DNA of 64,000 nt. Origin: Bacillus sp. AFS073361 (GTDB lineage Bacteria > Bacillota > Bacilli > Bacillales > Cytobacillaceae). Below are positions 18,971 through 27,301 of this stretch, piece by piece. Under the pieces are notes generated by a model. It did not search any database and was not told the origin of the DNA. It saw nothing but the letters and a program-made list of their open reading frames with translations. The DNA is taken from contig NZ_NUZU01000001.1 of the NCBI RefSeq assembly GCF_002567005.1, forward strand, positions 62,001-126,000. Reading direction: 5' to 3'. Numbering within the stretch: position 1 is the first letter of the stretch; every line of letters starts with the position of its first letter. Made by a program: the position numbers and the translations under genes.

Positions 18971-21379
18971 GTGAAAAAGAGACAAAAATGGAAAAAGAAT
19001 TTAATGGTCATGACTGCCATGACCGGATTAGGCTTTTCGGTATTTTATCCAGACTTTAGTACACCGACCAGCGCAGTTGGACAACCCGATCTACCGCTGC
19101 CAAAGGAGGAATCCTTCTTAATTGTTCAATTAGAGGTTCCTAATCAGAATGCAAAGGATAAACTATTGGAGCTTGGCATTGACCTCACTCACCGTGCCAG
19201 TGAAAACAACGGAATTTTTGAAGTGGATGCAGTAGTCACACCCACAGAGATTGCCATGTTAAAAACATTCGGAATAAAGGTGAAAGACACACTGGTCACA
19301 GAAAAACAGTGGAAGACCAGAGTTGCGGAGAGAGAAGCCGCTTTACAACAAGAGACAAACTTGACGGCTGCTGAAGATTCACTTAAAATCCTTCGCGCCA
19401 ATCACTACACAAACCAATCTGAAACCTTCCTCTATATCGAGGCGAAATCAACTGCAGGTGCTTCAGCCAGCACCGCATTAACAGCCACTTGGACAGAGAA
19501 CGGCGTTGAAAAGTCGGCCACACTTTCCAGAAAGGTAGATGCTGGTGAATACTTATATCACTATCTTGAAGTACCCGTAAGCACGATTCCAGCCTCTGTA
19601 AAGTTAGAAAGCAGCCTTGGCGGAACCGCTTCAAGTGCAGTTACAGAATGGCTTGGTAAGGACAAGCCTGGGAATCCGCAAACACACTATGTTAAAGATT
19701 TTGTTGACCATTATATGGATCCAACTGAATTATATGAACGAGCTGAAAATCTAGCAAAAGAGTTCCCTGATTTAGTAGATATTATTGAAATGCCTAATAA
19801 AACAAATGGATACAGACGCCTTGCACAAGCCCAAATCGGCAGCACTCAGGAAAACTATGTTGTCGTTACATCCAAAGCATGGGGCCATGAAGGCGGTAAT
19901 GATATTTCAGTTGAATTCAAGAACCCCGGAAGTAATGATTCGTCCTTAAAAATTAATGTCGAAGGGAAGAAAGTTCTCGTCGATTTAGCAACTAACTCTT
20001 CTGGTCAGATTATTAGTACAGCAAAACAAGTGGTGGATGCGATAAATGCTGATTCTTCTGCAAGTGCACTCATCACCGCGAATACATATCGCGGCAACGC
20101 TGGGACAGGAACAGTTTCATCCGCTACTGTGAAATTAACGGACGGTTTAAAAGCACCAGCAAATATTTCTCGTGATCCTTTTACAGTAAAAGCGATTCGT
20201 ATCGGGAAACATCGTGACGGCTCCAAGCCAGGAGTATTGGGTTATGCTCAAGAACACGCTCGAGAATGGGTTACACCACTCGTTACAATCGAAACAGCCG
20301 AGCGGTTACTCCGTAACTACGCTCACGATGGCGAAACAAAAAAGCTTGTAGATAATTTGGATATTTTCCTAGTGCCGTCTACCAATCCCGACGGTGCACA
20401 TTACACATTCTATGATTACAATATGCAGCGAAAAAATATGACCAATTATTGTGGGCCTGCGCAATCGGACCCTAACAATCGTAACAATTGGGGAGTCGAT
20501 ATTAACCGTAACCATTCTGTCGGGTCTGCTTTTGATGGATTTATTGGTGCATCTACAACAAATTGCACTAGCGGAACCTATGCAGGCCCTGCGGAAACCT
20601 CCGAACCAGAAGCTAAAAACATAGTTTGGTTAGCCGATGAAAATCCTAACATTAAATTTGCCATGAATATTCATAGCTATGGGGGTTACTTTATGTGGTC
20701 ACCTGGTGCCTACGATGCAAATCGTACCACGCTGCCACGTCCAACTGCCGGTGAGGAAGCCTTCTACTGGGCCGCTTCCGATACGATTCTAAACGATATT
20801 CAGGATTATCGAGGTACAGTTATTCTACCGAGCCGTACGGGCCCAGTTCCAGATGTTCTTTACTCTGCAGCAGGAAATTCCGCTGACTACCTATGGTATG
20901 AAAAAGGGATCTATGCTTGGGATTTCGAAGTAGGAGCAGATTTATGGGATAAGGAAACACAAAAGTGGAAACCAGTTGGCTTCCAGCCATCTTTTGAAGA
21001 AGGTCACGAAGAAGCCATGGAATTTGCCAACGGTTTAATAGGTATGTTTAAAGTAGCTTACAATCAGTCGAAAGATCATCAGCGTCCAACTTCCAAAGTT
21101 GTACCCGGCGGCGGGAAATTCACTGGACCAGTAGATGTTACCTTCGAGACTAGTGAGCCTGCAACTATTTATTACACCCTTGACGGCAGACGCCCTACTT
21201 TTGAATCTGCTAAAATTAATTTAAGCGGAGTTCGTGAAGATGCCGAAGCTCTAAAAATTGCAAAAACGACAACCTTGAAATGGTTCTCTGTGGACGCAGC
21301 AGGAAACATTGAGAAGAATTATAACCCAATCAGTAAAGATAAGAGTAACTATAATTCTGCTACAATTACAATCAAGTAA
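18971..21379 (+). CDS. Secreted M14 zinc carboxypeptidase with inserted domain and C-terminal chitobiase-like domain
   Basis: Protein of 802 residues with a basic N-terminus and hydrophobic signal segment (residues 10-25). The M14 domain begins near 250 (YMDPTELYERAENLAKEFP). Zinc ligands are visible as HAREW (His429, Glu432) and HSYGG (His568), and the catalytic Glu is in WDFEVG (Glu653). A segment of about 105 residues (295-400), rich in Gly, Ser and Val and containing GGNDISVEF and STAKQVVDAINAD, interrupts the M14 fold and resembles modules of large surface proteins. Residues 704-800 look like the CHB_HEX/Fn3-like module (TIYYTLDGRRPT). GTG start with AGGAGG 12 bases upstream. It probably trims extracellular peptides. 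Confidence 0.92.
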   Translation: MKKRQKWKKNLMVMTAMTGLGFSVFYPDFSTPTSAVGQPDLPLPKEESFLIVQLEVPNQNAKDKLLELGIDLTHRASENNGIFEVDAVVTPTEIAMLKTFGIKVKDTLVTEKQWKTRVAEREAALQQETNLTAAEDSLKILRANHYTNQSETFLYIEAKSTAGASASTALTATWTENGVEKSATLSRKVDAGEYLYHYLEVPVSTIPASVKLESSLGGTASSAVTEWLGKDKPGNPQTHYVKDFVDHYMDPTELYERAENLAKEFPDLVDIIEMPNKTNGYRRLAQAQIGSTQENYVVVTSKAWGHEGGNDISVEFKNPGSNDSSLKINVEGKKVLVDLATNSSGQIISTAKQVVDAINADSSASALITANTYRGNAGTGTVSSATVKLTDGLKAPANISRDPFTVKAIRIGKHRDGSKPGVLGYAQEHAREWVTPLVTIETAERLLRNYAHDGETKKLVDNLDIFLVPSTNPDGAHYTFYDYNMQRKNMTNYCGPAQSDPNNRNNWGVDINRNHSVGSAFDGFIGASTTNCTSGTYAGPAETSEPEAKNIVWLADENPNIKFAMNIHSYGGYFMWSPGAYDANRTTLPRPTAGEEAFYWAASDTILNDIQDYRGTVILPSRTGPVPDVLYSAAGNSADYLWYEKGIYAWDFEVGADLWDKETQKWKPVGFQPSFEEGHEEAMEFANGLIGMFKVAYNQSKDHQRPTSKVVPGGGKFTGPVDVTFETSEPATIYYTLDGRRPTFESAKINLSGVREDAEALKIAKTTTLKWFSVDAAGNIEKNYNPISKDKSNYNSATITIK

Positions 21380-21388
21380 TTTAGGAAT

Positions 21389-21416
21389 GGGCTGACCTTT
21401 TGGGGTCAGCTCTTTT
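21389..21416 (+). terminator. Terminator of the forward M14 peptidase gene
   Basis: GGGCTGACC-TTTT-GGGGTCAGCTC followed by six T residues. Confidence 0.88.
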
Positions 21417-21445
21417 TTATTTGTCTTAGGATCAAGTACAACAAA

Positions 21446-21477
21446 AAGGCCTGGTTCATTTCCTTGAACCAGGCCTT
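21446..21477 (-). terminator. Terminator of the reverse M14 peptidase gene
   Basis: On the reverse strand AAGGCCTGGTTCA and TGAACCAGGCCTT pair perfectly, followed by TTTTTG. It lies just after the stop at 21486. Confidence 0.9.
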
Positions 21478-21485
21478 CGCTTAGG

Positions 21486-23864
21486 TTATTTTTCAAAAAT
21501 GGCATTCGATAATAGACGGAATAGGTAGTCTGTGTGATCACGGAAACCTGCTTCTAATCCAATTAACGTTACATCTTTATCCTTCTCTTTTACCATTACA
21601 GCTTGACCCTCGGCACTGCTATTATTCCTCCAGTGACCTGCCACAAAGAATTTATCAGAGCTTTCAAGAGTTGCTACAACTTCATCATTATCGGTACCAG
21701 TATACCAAGCTGGACGGTAGACGAAACCAATGTCATCTTGACTATAACCTGCTGTTAAACCTGTTCCCGAGTAATCTACCATTACGATTCCGTTGCTATT
21801 AGACCCACCAGAATTAATAACATCATCTGTCAAACCAAGTGTTTTTGTTGCTCTAGATGAACCAGCCCCCACAGCAATATACTTGCCGCCCTTGCTGACA
21901 AAATCATTAACATTTTCCTTAAACAAATCAAACTGCCCAGCATTTTGGAGGCCGAATTCTTGGTTTGCGGCTGATAGTTTAGTAGCAATTAAATTTTCTG
22001 TGCCACTGTATATAAATGTATCGAATCCGCCTAGCCCTTTTTCTGCGACTTCCACTGGTGTCACTTCTGTCACATCAAAGCCAAGTCGTTTCAAGGCAAG
22101 CTTCGTTCCGCTGTGTGACTGGACTTTGCCCATTCCGCCATCCTTCAAAATGGCTACCTTCAATTTGGTTAACCCCACTGCATCAGCTGGCACCTTATCT
22201 GTAGATGCAACCTGTAATCCCGAAGCTTTAACTGCTGCTGAAATTTGATTTGCCGCTGCTTCTGTGTAGAAGTTCCCAGCTGCATCACGCTTTACACGAA
22301 CACCTTGTTGTAACAATGTATTTGCTAGATTAACAGCTTTAACGGAGCTGTTTGGAATCAAGAATGGCCCCTTACCAGAAACAGATCCTTGGCCTGTGAT
22401 TTGGTTAACCTTAGTTGCTACTACATCAACCGTACTTTGTGTTGGCACTGCTTCAAAGCCCCAAAGTTCTGGTAAACTCCAAGCAGAAATATCATACATA
22501 GCTGTCGTATCGTTAGAGATATCTTCCCCATCCCACAGCATCGTATTGGCTAGACCAGCCTTTGCTTGGTCCATCTGAACAAGATAGGTACCTTTTGGAT
22601 AAGTCTTACCATCTGCGGTAAAAGCTTTCGTCGCTTGAACCACATCAATATCATTATTGATTAAGTGATTAACAGCCTTATTCGTTACAGTTGGGTCCTT
22701 CTCGTCAACTGGTAGGATATAGGCTTTCGGGAAGAAACCATCTTGATGGAATGGATGGTCAAAGTTAATCCCGCGTTTGAACATTTCGATTTGGTCTGTG
22801 ATCATGCCTTGTTTATTTTCTGTTGCAAATTTTAACGCGCCTAATATGGCATTATATTGCCAGCGCACACCATCTAAGTCATTCGTCGGTGCCTCTAATG
22901 TATGTCCGTATGCCCCATGGTACATGGCATACATTGGTGTAAAGATTGGCGGATAATCATCCCATCCAGCATCATCATCACGTTGTGGAACGTAAACACC
23001 TTCCATGGTTTTATACTTGTTTCCAGTGTAACTATCCTGATCAGCCATGATTGAGGCTTCCATAGCTTCCGCTTGTTTGTAAGCCCACTTATTATAAAGA
23101 TCATACTCATAGTTAGGGTTATGCGGCGGTGTACAAGGTTCGATTAATCCTTGTAAGTTAGGACCATAACCACTTACGTATCCGTGAGTATCAAGGAATA
23201 CCATCGGATTCCATTCTTTAATGAGTTCAACCGTTTCCTTCGTTTCTGGTTGTGACTGTGTAATAAAGTCACGATTCAAGTCGATACCCTCTCCATTAAA
23301 ACGAGTAGCATTCACACGTCCATCAGGATTTTGTACAACATTGAAGATAAGAATATTACTTTCTAAAATACTTTTAGTCTCTTTGTCATTTTGTGTTGCA
23401 AAGCGTTCAATGAGCTGAAGAAGTGCGTCGGACCCTACAAATTCTGTTCCATGAATGGAGCCGTTTATCATAACCGGAACTTTAAAGCCCGGATTATTGG
23501 CAATCCAATCTTGCGCCTTACCAGGGTTTTTAAACATTTGTTTTCTTAGGGATTGAATTTTACCAAATTTCCCTTGCGTAGTTGGATCTGCAATCGTTAC
23601 AACATATAGAGGATGGCCATCCGCTGATTTTCCACGTACCTCCACTTTAACTCTATTAGACTGCTTTTGGATGGCATTTAACTTTGCACCGATTTGTGAA
23701 AATTTAACAAAGTCGTAGTTCTCACTATTAAACAAGCTCCCATTTTGTTCTTCATATGCATTCGCGTTTGTCCATTTTGGTCCCTCCGCAAATCCAACTG
23801 TCCATGGACCCGACGTTAGCAAGCCTACCGCCAATAGGCCCGCAACTGTTTTCTTTTTCTTCAT
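21486..23864 (-). CDS. Secreted M14-family metallopeptidase with C-terminal amidotransferase-like region
   Basis: Protein of 792 residues with signal peptide (KKKKTVAGLLAVGLLTSG...FAEG). The M14 catalytic domain shows HGTE (His138, Glu141), third zinc ligand DTHG (His227) and a catalytic Glu candidate in HTLEAPTN (Glu324), with NPDG and DLNRDF typical of the family. The last 300 residues include VAILKDGGMGKVQSHSGTKLALKRLGFDV and FDTFIYSG...KYIAVGAGS, resembling a flavodoxin or class-I amidotransferase-like fold. It converges on the other M14 gene but shares only the catalytic fold. Probably an extracellular carboxypeptidase. RBS is GGAGGTTTAC upstream of ATG. Confidence 0.9.
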   Translation of the reverse strand: MKKKKTVAGLLAVGLLTSGPWTVGFAEGPKWTNANAYEEQNGSLFNSENYDFVKFSQIGAKLNAIQKQSNRVKVEVRGKSADGHPLYVVTIADPTTQGKFGKIQSLRKQMFKNPGKAQDWIANNPGFKVPVMINGSIHGTEFVGSDALLQLIERFATQNDKETKSILESNILIFNVVQNPDGRVNATRFNGEGIDLNRDFITQSQPETKETVELIKEWNPMVFLDTHGYVSGYGPNLQGLIEPCTPPHNPNYEYDLYNKWAYKQAEAMEASIMADQDSYTGNKYKTMEGVYVPQRDDDAGWDDYPPIFTPMYAMYHGAYGHTLEAPTNDLDGVRWQYNAILGALKFATENKQGMITDQIEMFKRGINFDHPFHQDGFFPKAYILPVDEKDPTVTNKAVNHLINNDIDVVQATKAFTADGKTYPKGTYLVQMDQAKAGLANTMLWDGEDISNDTTAMYDISAWSLPELWGFEAVPTQSTVDVVATKVNQITGQGSVSGKGPFLIPNSSVKAVNLANTLLQQGVRVKRDAAGNFYTEAAANQISAAVKASGLQVASTDKVPADAVGLTKLKVAILKDGGMGKVQSHSGTKLALKRLGFDVTEVTPVEVAEKGLGGFDTFIYSGTENLIATKLSAANQEFGLQNAGQFDLFKENVNDFVSKGGKYIAVGAGSSRATKTLGLTDDVINSGGSNSNGIVMVDYSGTGLTAGYSQDDIGFVYRPAWYTGTDNDEVVATLESSDKFFVAGHWRNNSSAEGQAVMVKEKDKDVTLIGLEAGFRDHTDYLFRLLSNAIFEK

Positions 23865-24017
23865 TTGTAAACCTCCGCTTATGTATCATTATTAGTTTTT
23901 ATGTATTTTTATTATGTGGAATTAATTTTATTACGAAAACTGAAATAATCCTATCCTACCAAACTACCAAACAAAGGAACCCATACATTACCAATTGTGG
24001 GTAAAAAGCCCTGTTTT

Positions 24018-24198
24018 GGTGTCAGGCACCACAAAAAGACACTCTCAATAATTTGTCCATTCCACGCGGACTCGGTTCGTCAGTTTAAGGAACAAAAGGC
24101 ACCTCTATTTTATAAGGGTGCCTTTGTTTTCTCATTATATATTTGTGTTCAACGCTCCACTTGAAAAAGACAAATGTCCACGAGTGGTGCCTGACACC
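24018..24198. repeat. Dispersed palindromic element (copy e, expanded)
   Basis: Left arm GGTGTCAGGCACCA (24018) and right arm GTGGTGCCTGACACC (to 24198) are about 150 bases apart, much farther than in other copies. The interior holds GTCCATTCCACGCGGAC and a nested hairpin, AAAGGCACC...GGTGCCTTT. It may be one expanded unit or two fused half-elements. Confidence 0.78.
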
Positions 24199-24207
24199 AT
24201 TAGTTTG

Positions 24208-24372
24208 TTAATATTTTTTATCACGGCAAAATTTGCAAACTTTGATGGTTTGGTTTGTTTCTGTTTGATGTGGATATAGTAGTTTGATTCTAGTTCTTTC
24301 ACATATCGGGCATGTTCCGCGCCCATTTGAAGGCAGGTAGCTTATTGTTTTTCCTCTGTTTCTCTTTGCCAT
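24208..24372 (-). CDS. Small zinc-ribbon protein, 54 residues
   Basis: The reverse strand from ATG at 24372 encodes MAKRNRGKTISYLPSNGRG, then CPIC (Cys21, Cys24), a basic linker RTRIKLLYPHQ, and CKFC (Cys46, Cys49), ending DKKY. Two CxxC pairs 22 residues apart, a basic N-terminus and basic tail describe a ribosomal-protein-like or nucleic-acid-binding zinc ribbon. AGGGATGGATGGAG precedes the ATG. Longer frames in other phases cover the same bases, but only this one gives the four-Cys pattern. I do not recognise a named family. Confidence 0.75.
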   Translation of the reverse strand: MAKRNRGKTISYLPSNGRGTCPICERTRIKLLYPHQTETNQTIKVCKFCRDKKY

Positions 24373-24502
24373 CTCCATCCATCCCTATTCTTAATAGATT
24401 CTTTTCTTTATCTAATGATGGACTGGCATAAATATTGTTAGGCATATAATTGTTTTTAGAAAAAAGATTGCTCAAATATTCGTTTTGGTAAAAGTAAGGC
24501 AT
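24299..24502 (-). CDS. Possible 67-residue open frame overlapping the zinc-ribbon gene (doubtful)
   Basis: From ATG 24502 the frame reads MPYFYQNEYLSNLFSKNNYM and ends in the middle of the zinc-ribbon gene in another phase. The first 40 residues look protein-like (Asn and Tyr rich), but the ATG arises at the edge of a palindromic repeat and no good ribosome site is seen. Probably not expressed, or a remnant. Confidence 0.25.
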   Translation of the reverse strand: MPYFYQNEYLSNLFSKNNYMPNNIYASPSLDKEKNLLRIGMDGDGKEKQRKNNKLPAFKWARNMPDM

Positions 24503-24527
24503 TTGTCCACGAGCGGTGCCTGACACC
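24501..24527. repeat. Dispersed palindromic element (copy f, right half only)
   Basis: ATTTGTCCACGAGC followed by GGTGCCTGACACC. The left arm is absent. The rest of the 24528-24745 gap before the next gene shows nothing else I can identify. Confidence 0.78.
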
Positions 24528-24745
24528 CTTACAAGACACCCCTACATCACTAAAAGAATCCACCAAATTGAATCATTCTATATCATTGCTCACTGACGCC
24601 CTAGACAACCATTAGGCATTTTTACTTGCCTTTCTACATACATTTCTAAGAAGATCATTTATTTCAATGGCTGCACGACTATGTAACACTTTCCATAAGA
24701 TAGGAATAAGAGGCGGGACTAAACTTTTTCAAATGGAAAGGAAAG

Positions 24746-25297
24746 ATGTGGTGCTTCAATATGAAAAAAAACAGAGCTTATCACGATTCGTTTCAAAATC
24801 TCCAAGAAAATGGGATGTCATTCGAGCAGGTTTTTGAACGAATTGTATCATTCATGAAGGTAGATCCTAATGGAAACTATAAACTAATGGTCGGCACAGA
24901 TTCTCAAGTCCATAGATCTACGACTGTCTTTATTACCGGGATTGTCATTCAGAATAAGGGGAAAGGTGTTTGGGCGTGCATAAGGAAGGTAGTCATCCCA
25001 AGGAAAATGACACACTTGCATGAGCGGATATCTCTTGAACTATCGTTGACCGAGGAAATTGTTACAATGTTTACCGATGAAAGGAAAAATGAGTTAATCA
25101 ATCTTGTCCTTCCCTATATCTACCAAGGAGCAACCTTCACCATGGAGGGGCATATTGATATTGGTGAAGGAAAGCGGAACAAGACGAGTGAGTTTGTGAA
25201 AGAAATGGTCACCAGAATCGAATCGATGGGCGTTGAACCAAAAATCAAACCAAACGCCTTTGTTGCTTCCAGCTACGCAAATCGATACACAAAATAA
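24746..25297 (+). CDS. ykuK: YkuK-like RNase H fold protein (DUF458)
   Basis: Protein of 183 residues containing LMVGTDSQVH (first acidic residue of an RNase H-like core), FITGIVIQNKGKG and EGHIDIGEGKRNKTSEFVKEMVTRIE, the DUF458 signature stretches. The biochemical role of this family is not established; an RNase H-like nuclease fold is predicted. ATG at 24746 has AAAGGAAAG upstream; an internal ATG at 24761 lacks a ribosome site. Monocistronic, with a repeat-derived terminator directly behind it. Confidence 0.88.
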   Translation: MWCFNMKKNRAYHDSFQNLQENGMSFEQVFERIVSFMKVDPNGNYKLMVGTDSQVHRSTTVFITGIVIQNKGKGVWACIRKVVIPRKMTHLHERISLELSLTEEIVTMFTDERKNELINLVLPYIYQGATFTMEGHIDIGEGKRNKTSEFVKEMVTRIESMGVEPKIKPNAFVASSYANRYTK

Positions 25298-25343
25298 GGG
25301 TATCAGACATCACAAAACAATGTGGTGCCTGACACCCTTTTTT
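25298..25343 (+). terminator. Dispersed palindromic element (copy g) acting as intrinsic terminator
   Basis: GGGTATCAGACATCAC and GTGGTGCCTGACACCC form an imperfect 16-bp stem closed by AAAACAAT and followed by TTTTTTT, immediately after the ykuK stop. The right arm is the family consensus; the left arm carries three changes that keep partial pairing. Confidence 0.85.
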
Positions 25344-25353
25344 ATTTGTATTT

Positions 25354-26814
25354 TTAATAACACTCCAGTTCTACTTTCACTGTCGTGCCTTTGCCTATTT
25401 TACTTTCGATATTCATGGTACCATTATGTTCCTGGATGATTTTATTGCTAACGGTTAGGCCCAGTCCGATTCCCTTGTCCTTTGTGGTATAGAACGGTGT
25501 TCCCAAAAAGCGCATAAGTTCGTTATCAATTCCAATCCCTTCATCTGAAAAGCGTATCTGCACACGATTGTCTGCAACTCTTTGGACTTGGATATTAACA
25601 TTGCCTCCAAATGGCATCGATTCAATCGCATTCTTTAAAAAATTAACAAAAACCTGTTTTAATTGATTGGGATTACAATTTAAAAAAATATCCTTTTTCA
25701 GGTAATGGTTTTTTATCTGAACATTATGCAACAATGCTTGTGGATGTAAAATATTTACGGTACTCTCTAAGATCGTATGTAGACATTCTTTTTCAAACTG
25801 AATCGCCTGTGGCTTCGCCAACGACATAAATTCATTAACGATGATATCAATACGATCTAGTTCGTTCATGATGATTGATAAATATTCATCTTGTTTAGTT
25901 TTTGTGATGGTCTCTTTCAACAGCTTTGAAAATCCCTTTAATGAAGTCAAAGGATTCCGGATCTCATGAGCAACTCCTGCAGCTAATTGGCCGATAATTG
26001 AAAGCCGATCTAAATTTCGAAGGGCATCATCATTTTTAACTCGGTCCGTAATATTTCTTCCAACCGTGACATACGAGTCAACTTCTCCTTCTTCATTAAA
26101 GATGGGAGAAATCATTGTCTCTGAATAGATCACGTCATTATCACCAGTTCGGACCTGCGTTTGGAGCAATTGAGGTTCCTTTGTTTCTATCAGGCGCTGA
26201 CACACTTTTGCAAAATGGTCAATTTCCTCTGGTACGATAAGGTCATAGACGTTTTTACCTAATAATTGGTCAGGAGTGTACCCAATCCCTTTTTCATGGG
26301 ATGGAGAGGCATATATGACCTTTCCTTCTATTGTATACACCTTTATCATATCCGTAGTATTTTCAGTAATTAACTTGTACAACTCACGTGTTCTTTTTAA
26401 TTGTCTTTCAATATTAATATGCTCCGTAATATCCCGAAAGATTGCCAGGACGGCAATAATTTCCCCACAACGATTTCGAAAGGGAGAATACGAAACGGCG
26501 ATATCAAGAATGGTTCCGTCTTTATGGTATTGTTGAGTAACCATATCGGAAAATGCTTCACCACGCTTAACTAGCTCTATCGTTTCATTCACTATGTCCG
26601 GATTAGGAAATTCATCAATTTTCCTACCTATTACGTCATCCTCTGTATAGCCAAATATTTTCGTATATACATGGTTCACACGAATAAACCGATTCTCCAT
26701 ATCAACCATACAAATCCCGTCTGCCGTACACTCTAAAAATAAGTCAATTAAATCATCCGGATTATACACCACAGAATCCTTCTCATTCCTAAAAATCGGG
26801 AAAAACTTTGACAT
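25354..26814 (-). CDS. PAS-PAS sensor histidine kinase (sporulation-kinase-like)
   Basis: Soluble kinase of 486 residues. Two PAS domains (about 20-135, with CTADGICMVDMENRF, and 145-260, with ITENTTDMIKVYTIEG), HisKA with GVAHEIRNPLTSLKGF (His near 283) and HATPase_c with FVNFLKNAIESMP, FSDEGIGI and KGIGLGL. ATG at 26814 has GGAGAG at ideal spacing; the frame extends to 26856 without a ribosome site. No response regulator is adjacent, as for KinA-KinE kinases feeding Spo0F; that role is inference. Confidence 0.92.
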   Translation of the reverse strand: MSKFFPIFRNEKDSVVYNPDDLIDLFLECTADGICMVDMENRFIRVNHVYTKIFGYTEDDVIGRKIDEFPNPDIVNETIELVKRGEAFSDMVTQQYHKDGTILDIAVSYSPFRNRCGEIIAVLAIFRDITEHINIERQLKRTRELYKLITENTTDMIKVYTIEGKVIYASPSHEKGIGYTPDQLLGKNVYDLIVPEEIDHFAKVCQRLIETKEPQLLQTQVRTGDNDVIYSETMISPIFNEEGEVDSYVTVGRNITDRVKNDDALRNLDRLSIIGQLAAGVAHEIRNPLTSLKGFSKLLKETITKTKQDEYLSIIMNELDRIDIIVNEFMSLAKPQAIQFEKECLHTILESTVNILHPQALLHNVQIKNHYLKKDIFLNCNPNQLKQVFVNFLKNAIESMPFGGNVNIQVQRVADNRVQIRFSDEGIGIDNELMRFLGTPFYTTKDKGIGLGLTVSNKIIQEHNGTMNIESKIGKGTTVKVELECY

Positions 26815-26892
26815 AGAGATCTCTCCAAACACATCAATTATACTCTTAATCTCCATTTTACAGAGTTTTTCAATAAAGAAAAGAAGAATTTT

Positions 26893-26933
26893 TTGGTGTC
26901 ATTTATGGTGTCAGGCACCATCAAAAGACACTT
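26893..26933. repeat. Dispersed palindromic element (copy h, left half) with one tandem unit
   Basis: TTGGTGTCATTTA precedes TGGTGTCAGGCACCA by exactly 13 bases, the same spacing as the 13-bp array at 9060, then TCAAAAGACACTTTG. No right arm follows. Confidence 0.78.
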
Positions 26934-27227
26934 TGTTCATTTCGTCCTCCAGACATGGACAACTACAAGGAGGTGGTGATACACAAAAGAACGCTTGGCC
27001 CACTGGGGGGTGGTAGTGTCTTTTTCTTTTTATGAAAGACTGTTTTGAATTGGATTAATCGACTGGGCGGTCCCCAAATTCATAGTCAAATACTTAAACA
27101 ACCTGGTCTTGCATGCCGACAATTCGCTTATTTCCGAGGAAACTATACATATTTCGCATTACTCTTTCCAAAGATCGGATAAATCCTCATTATTTTACGT
27201 AAAATGACAAAATCCTAACAAAGAATA
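26934..27227. other. Intergenic region between the sensor kinase and siderophore genes
   Basis: It contains a perfect ribosome-site-like AAGGAGGTGGTGA at about 26968, but no ATG, GTG or TTG at a useful distance opens a frame longer than about 20 codons. I see no RNA structure or gene. Confidence 0.5.
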
Positions 27228-27275
27228 AGCACACAGTTTAGACAGATTTTTCTATCTATCAAACTGCGTGCTTAC
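27228..27275 (-). terminator. Hairpin after the petrobactin-type binding-protein gene
   Basis: AAGCACACAGTTT and AAACTGCGTGCTT pair with one mismatch around an inner GATAGATAG-type stem. On the reverse strand ATTCTTTG follows, a moderate T tract. Confidence 0.6.
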
Positions 27276-27301
27276 ATTCTATTAGCTTTCTTTCAAAACA
27301 A

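Noticed and set aside
24135..24326. 63-residue reverse-strand open frame
   Set aside because: Shares bases with the zinc-ribbon gene in another phase, runs into a palindromic repeat and has no ribosome site.
26968..27030. AAGGAGGTGGTGA, a near-perfect ribosome site that could start a short peptide
   Set aside because: No start codon at usable distance; the only nearby GTG frame is about 19 codons and low in information.
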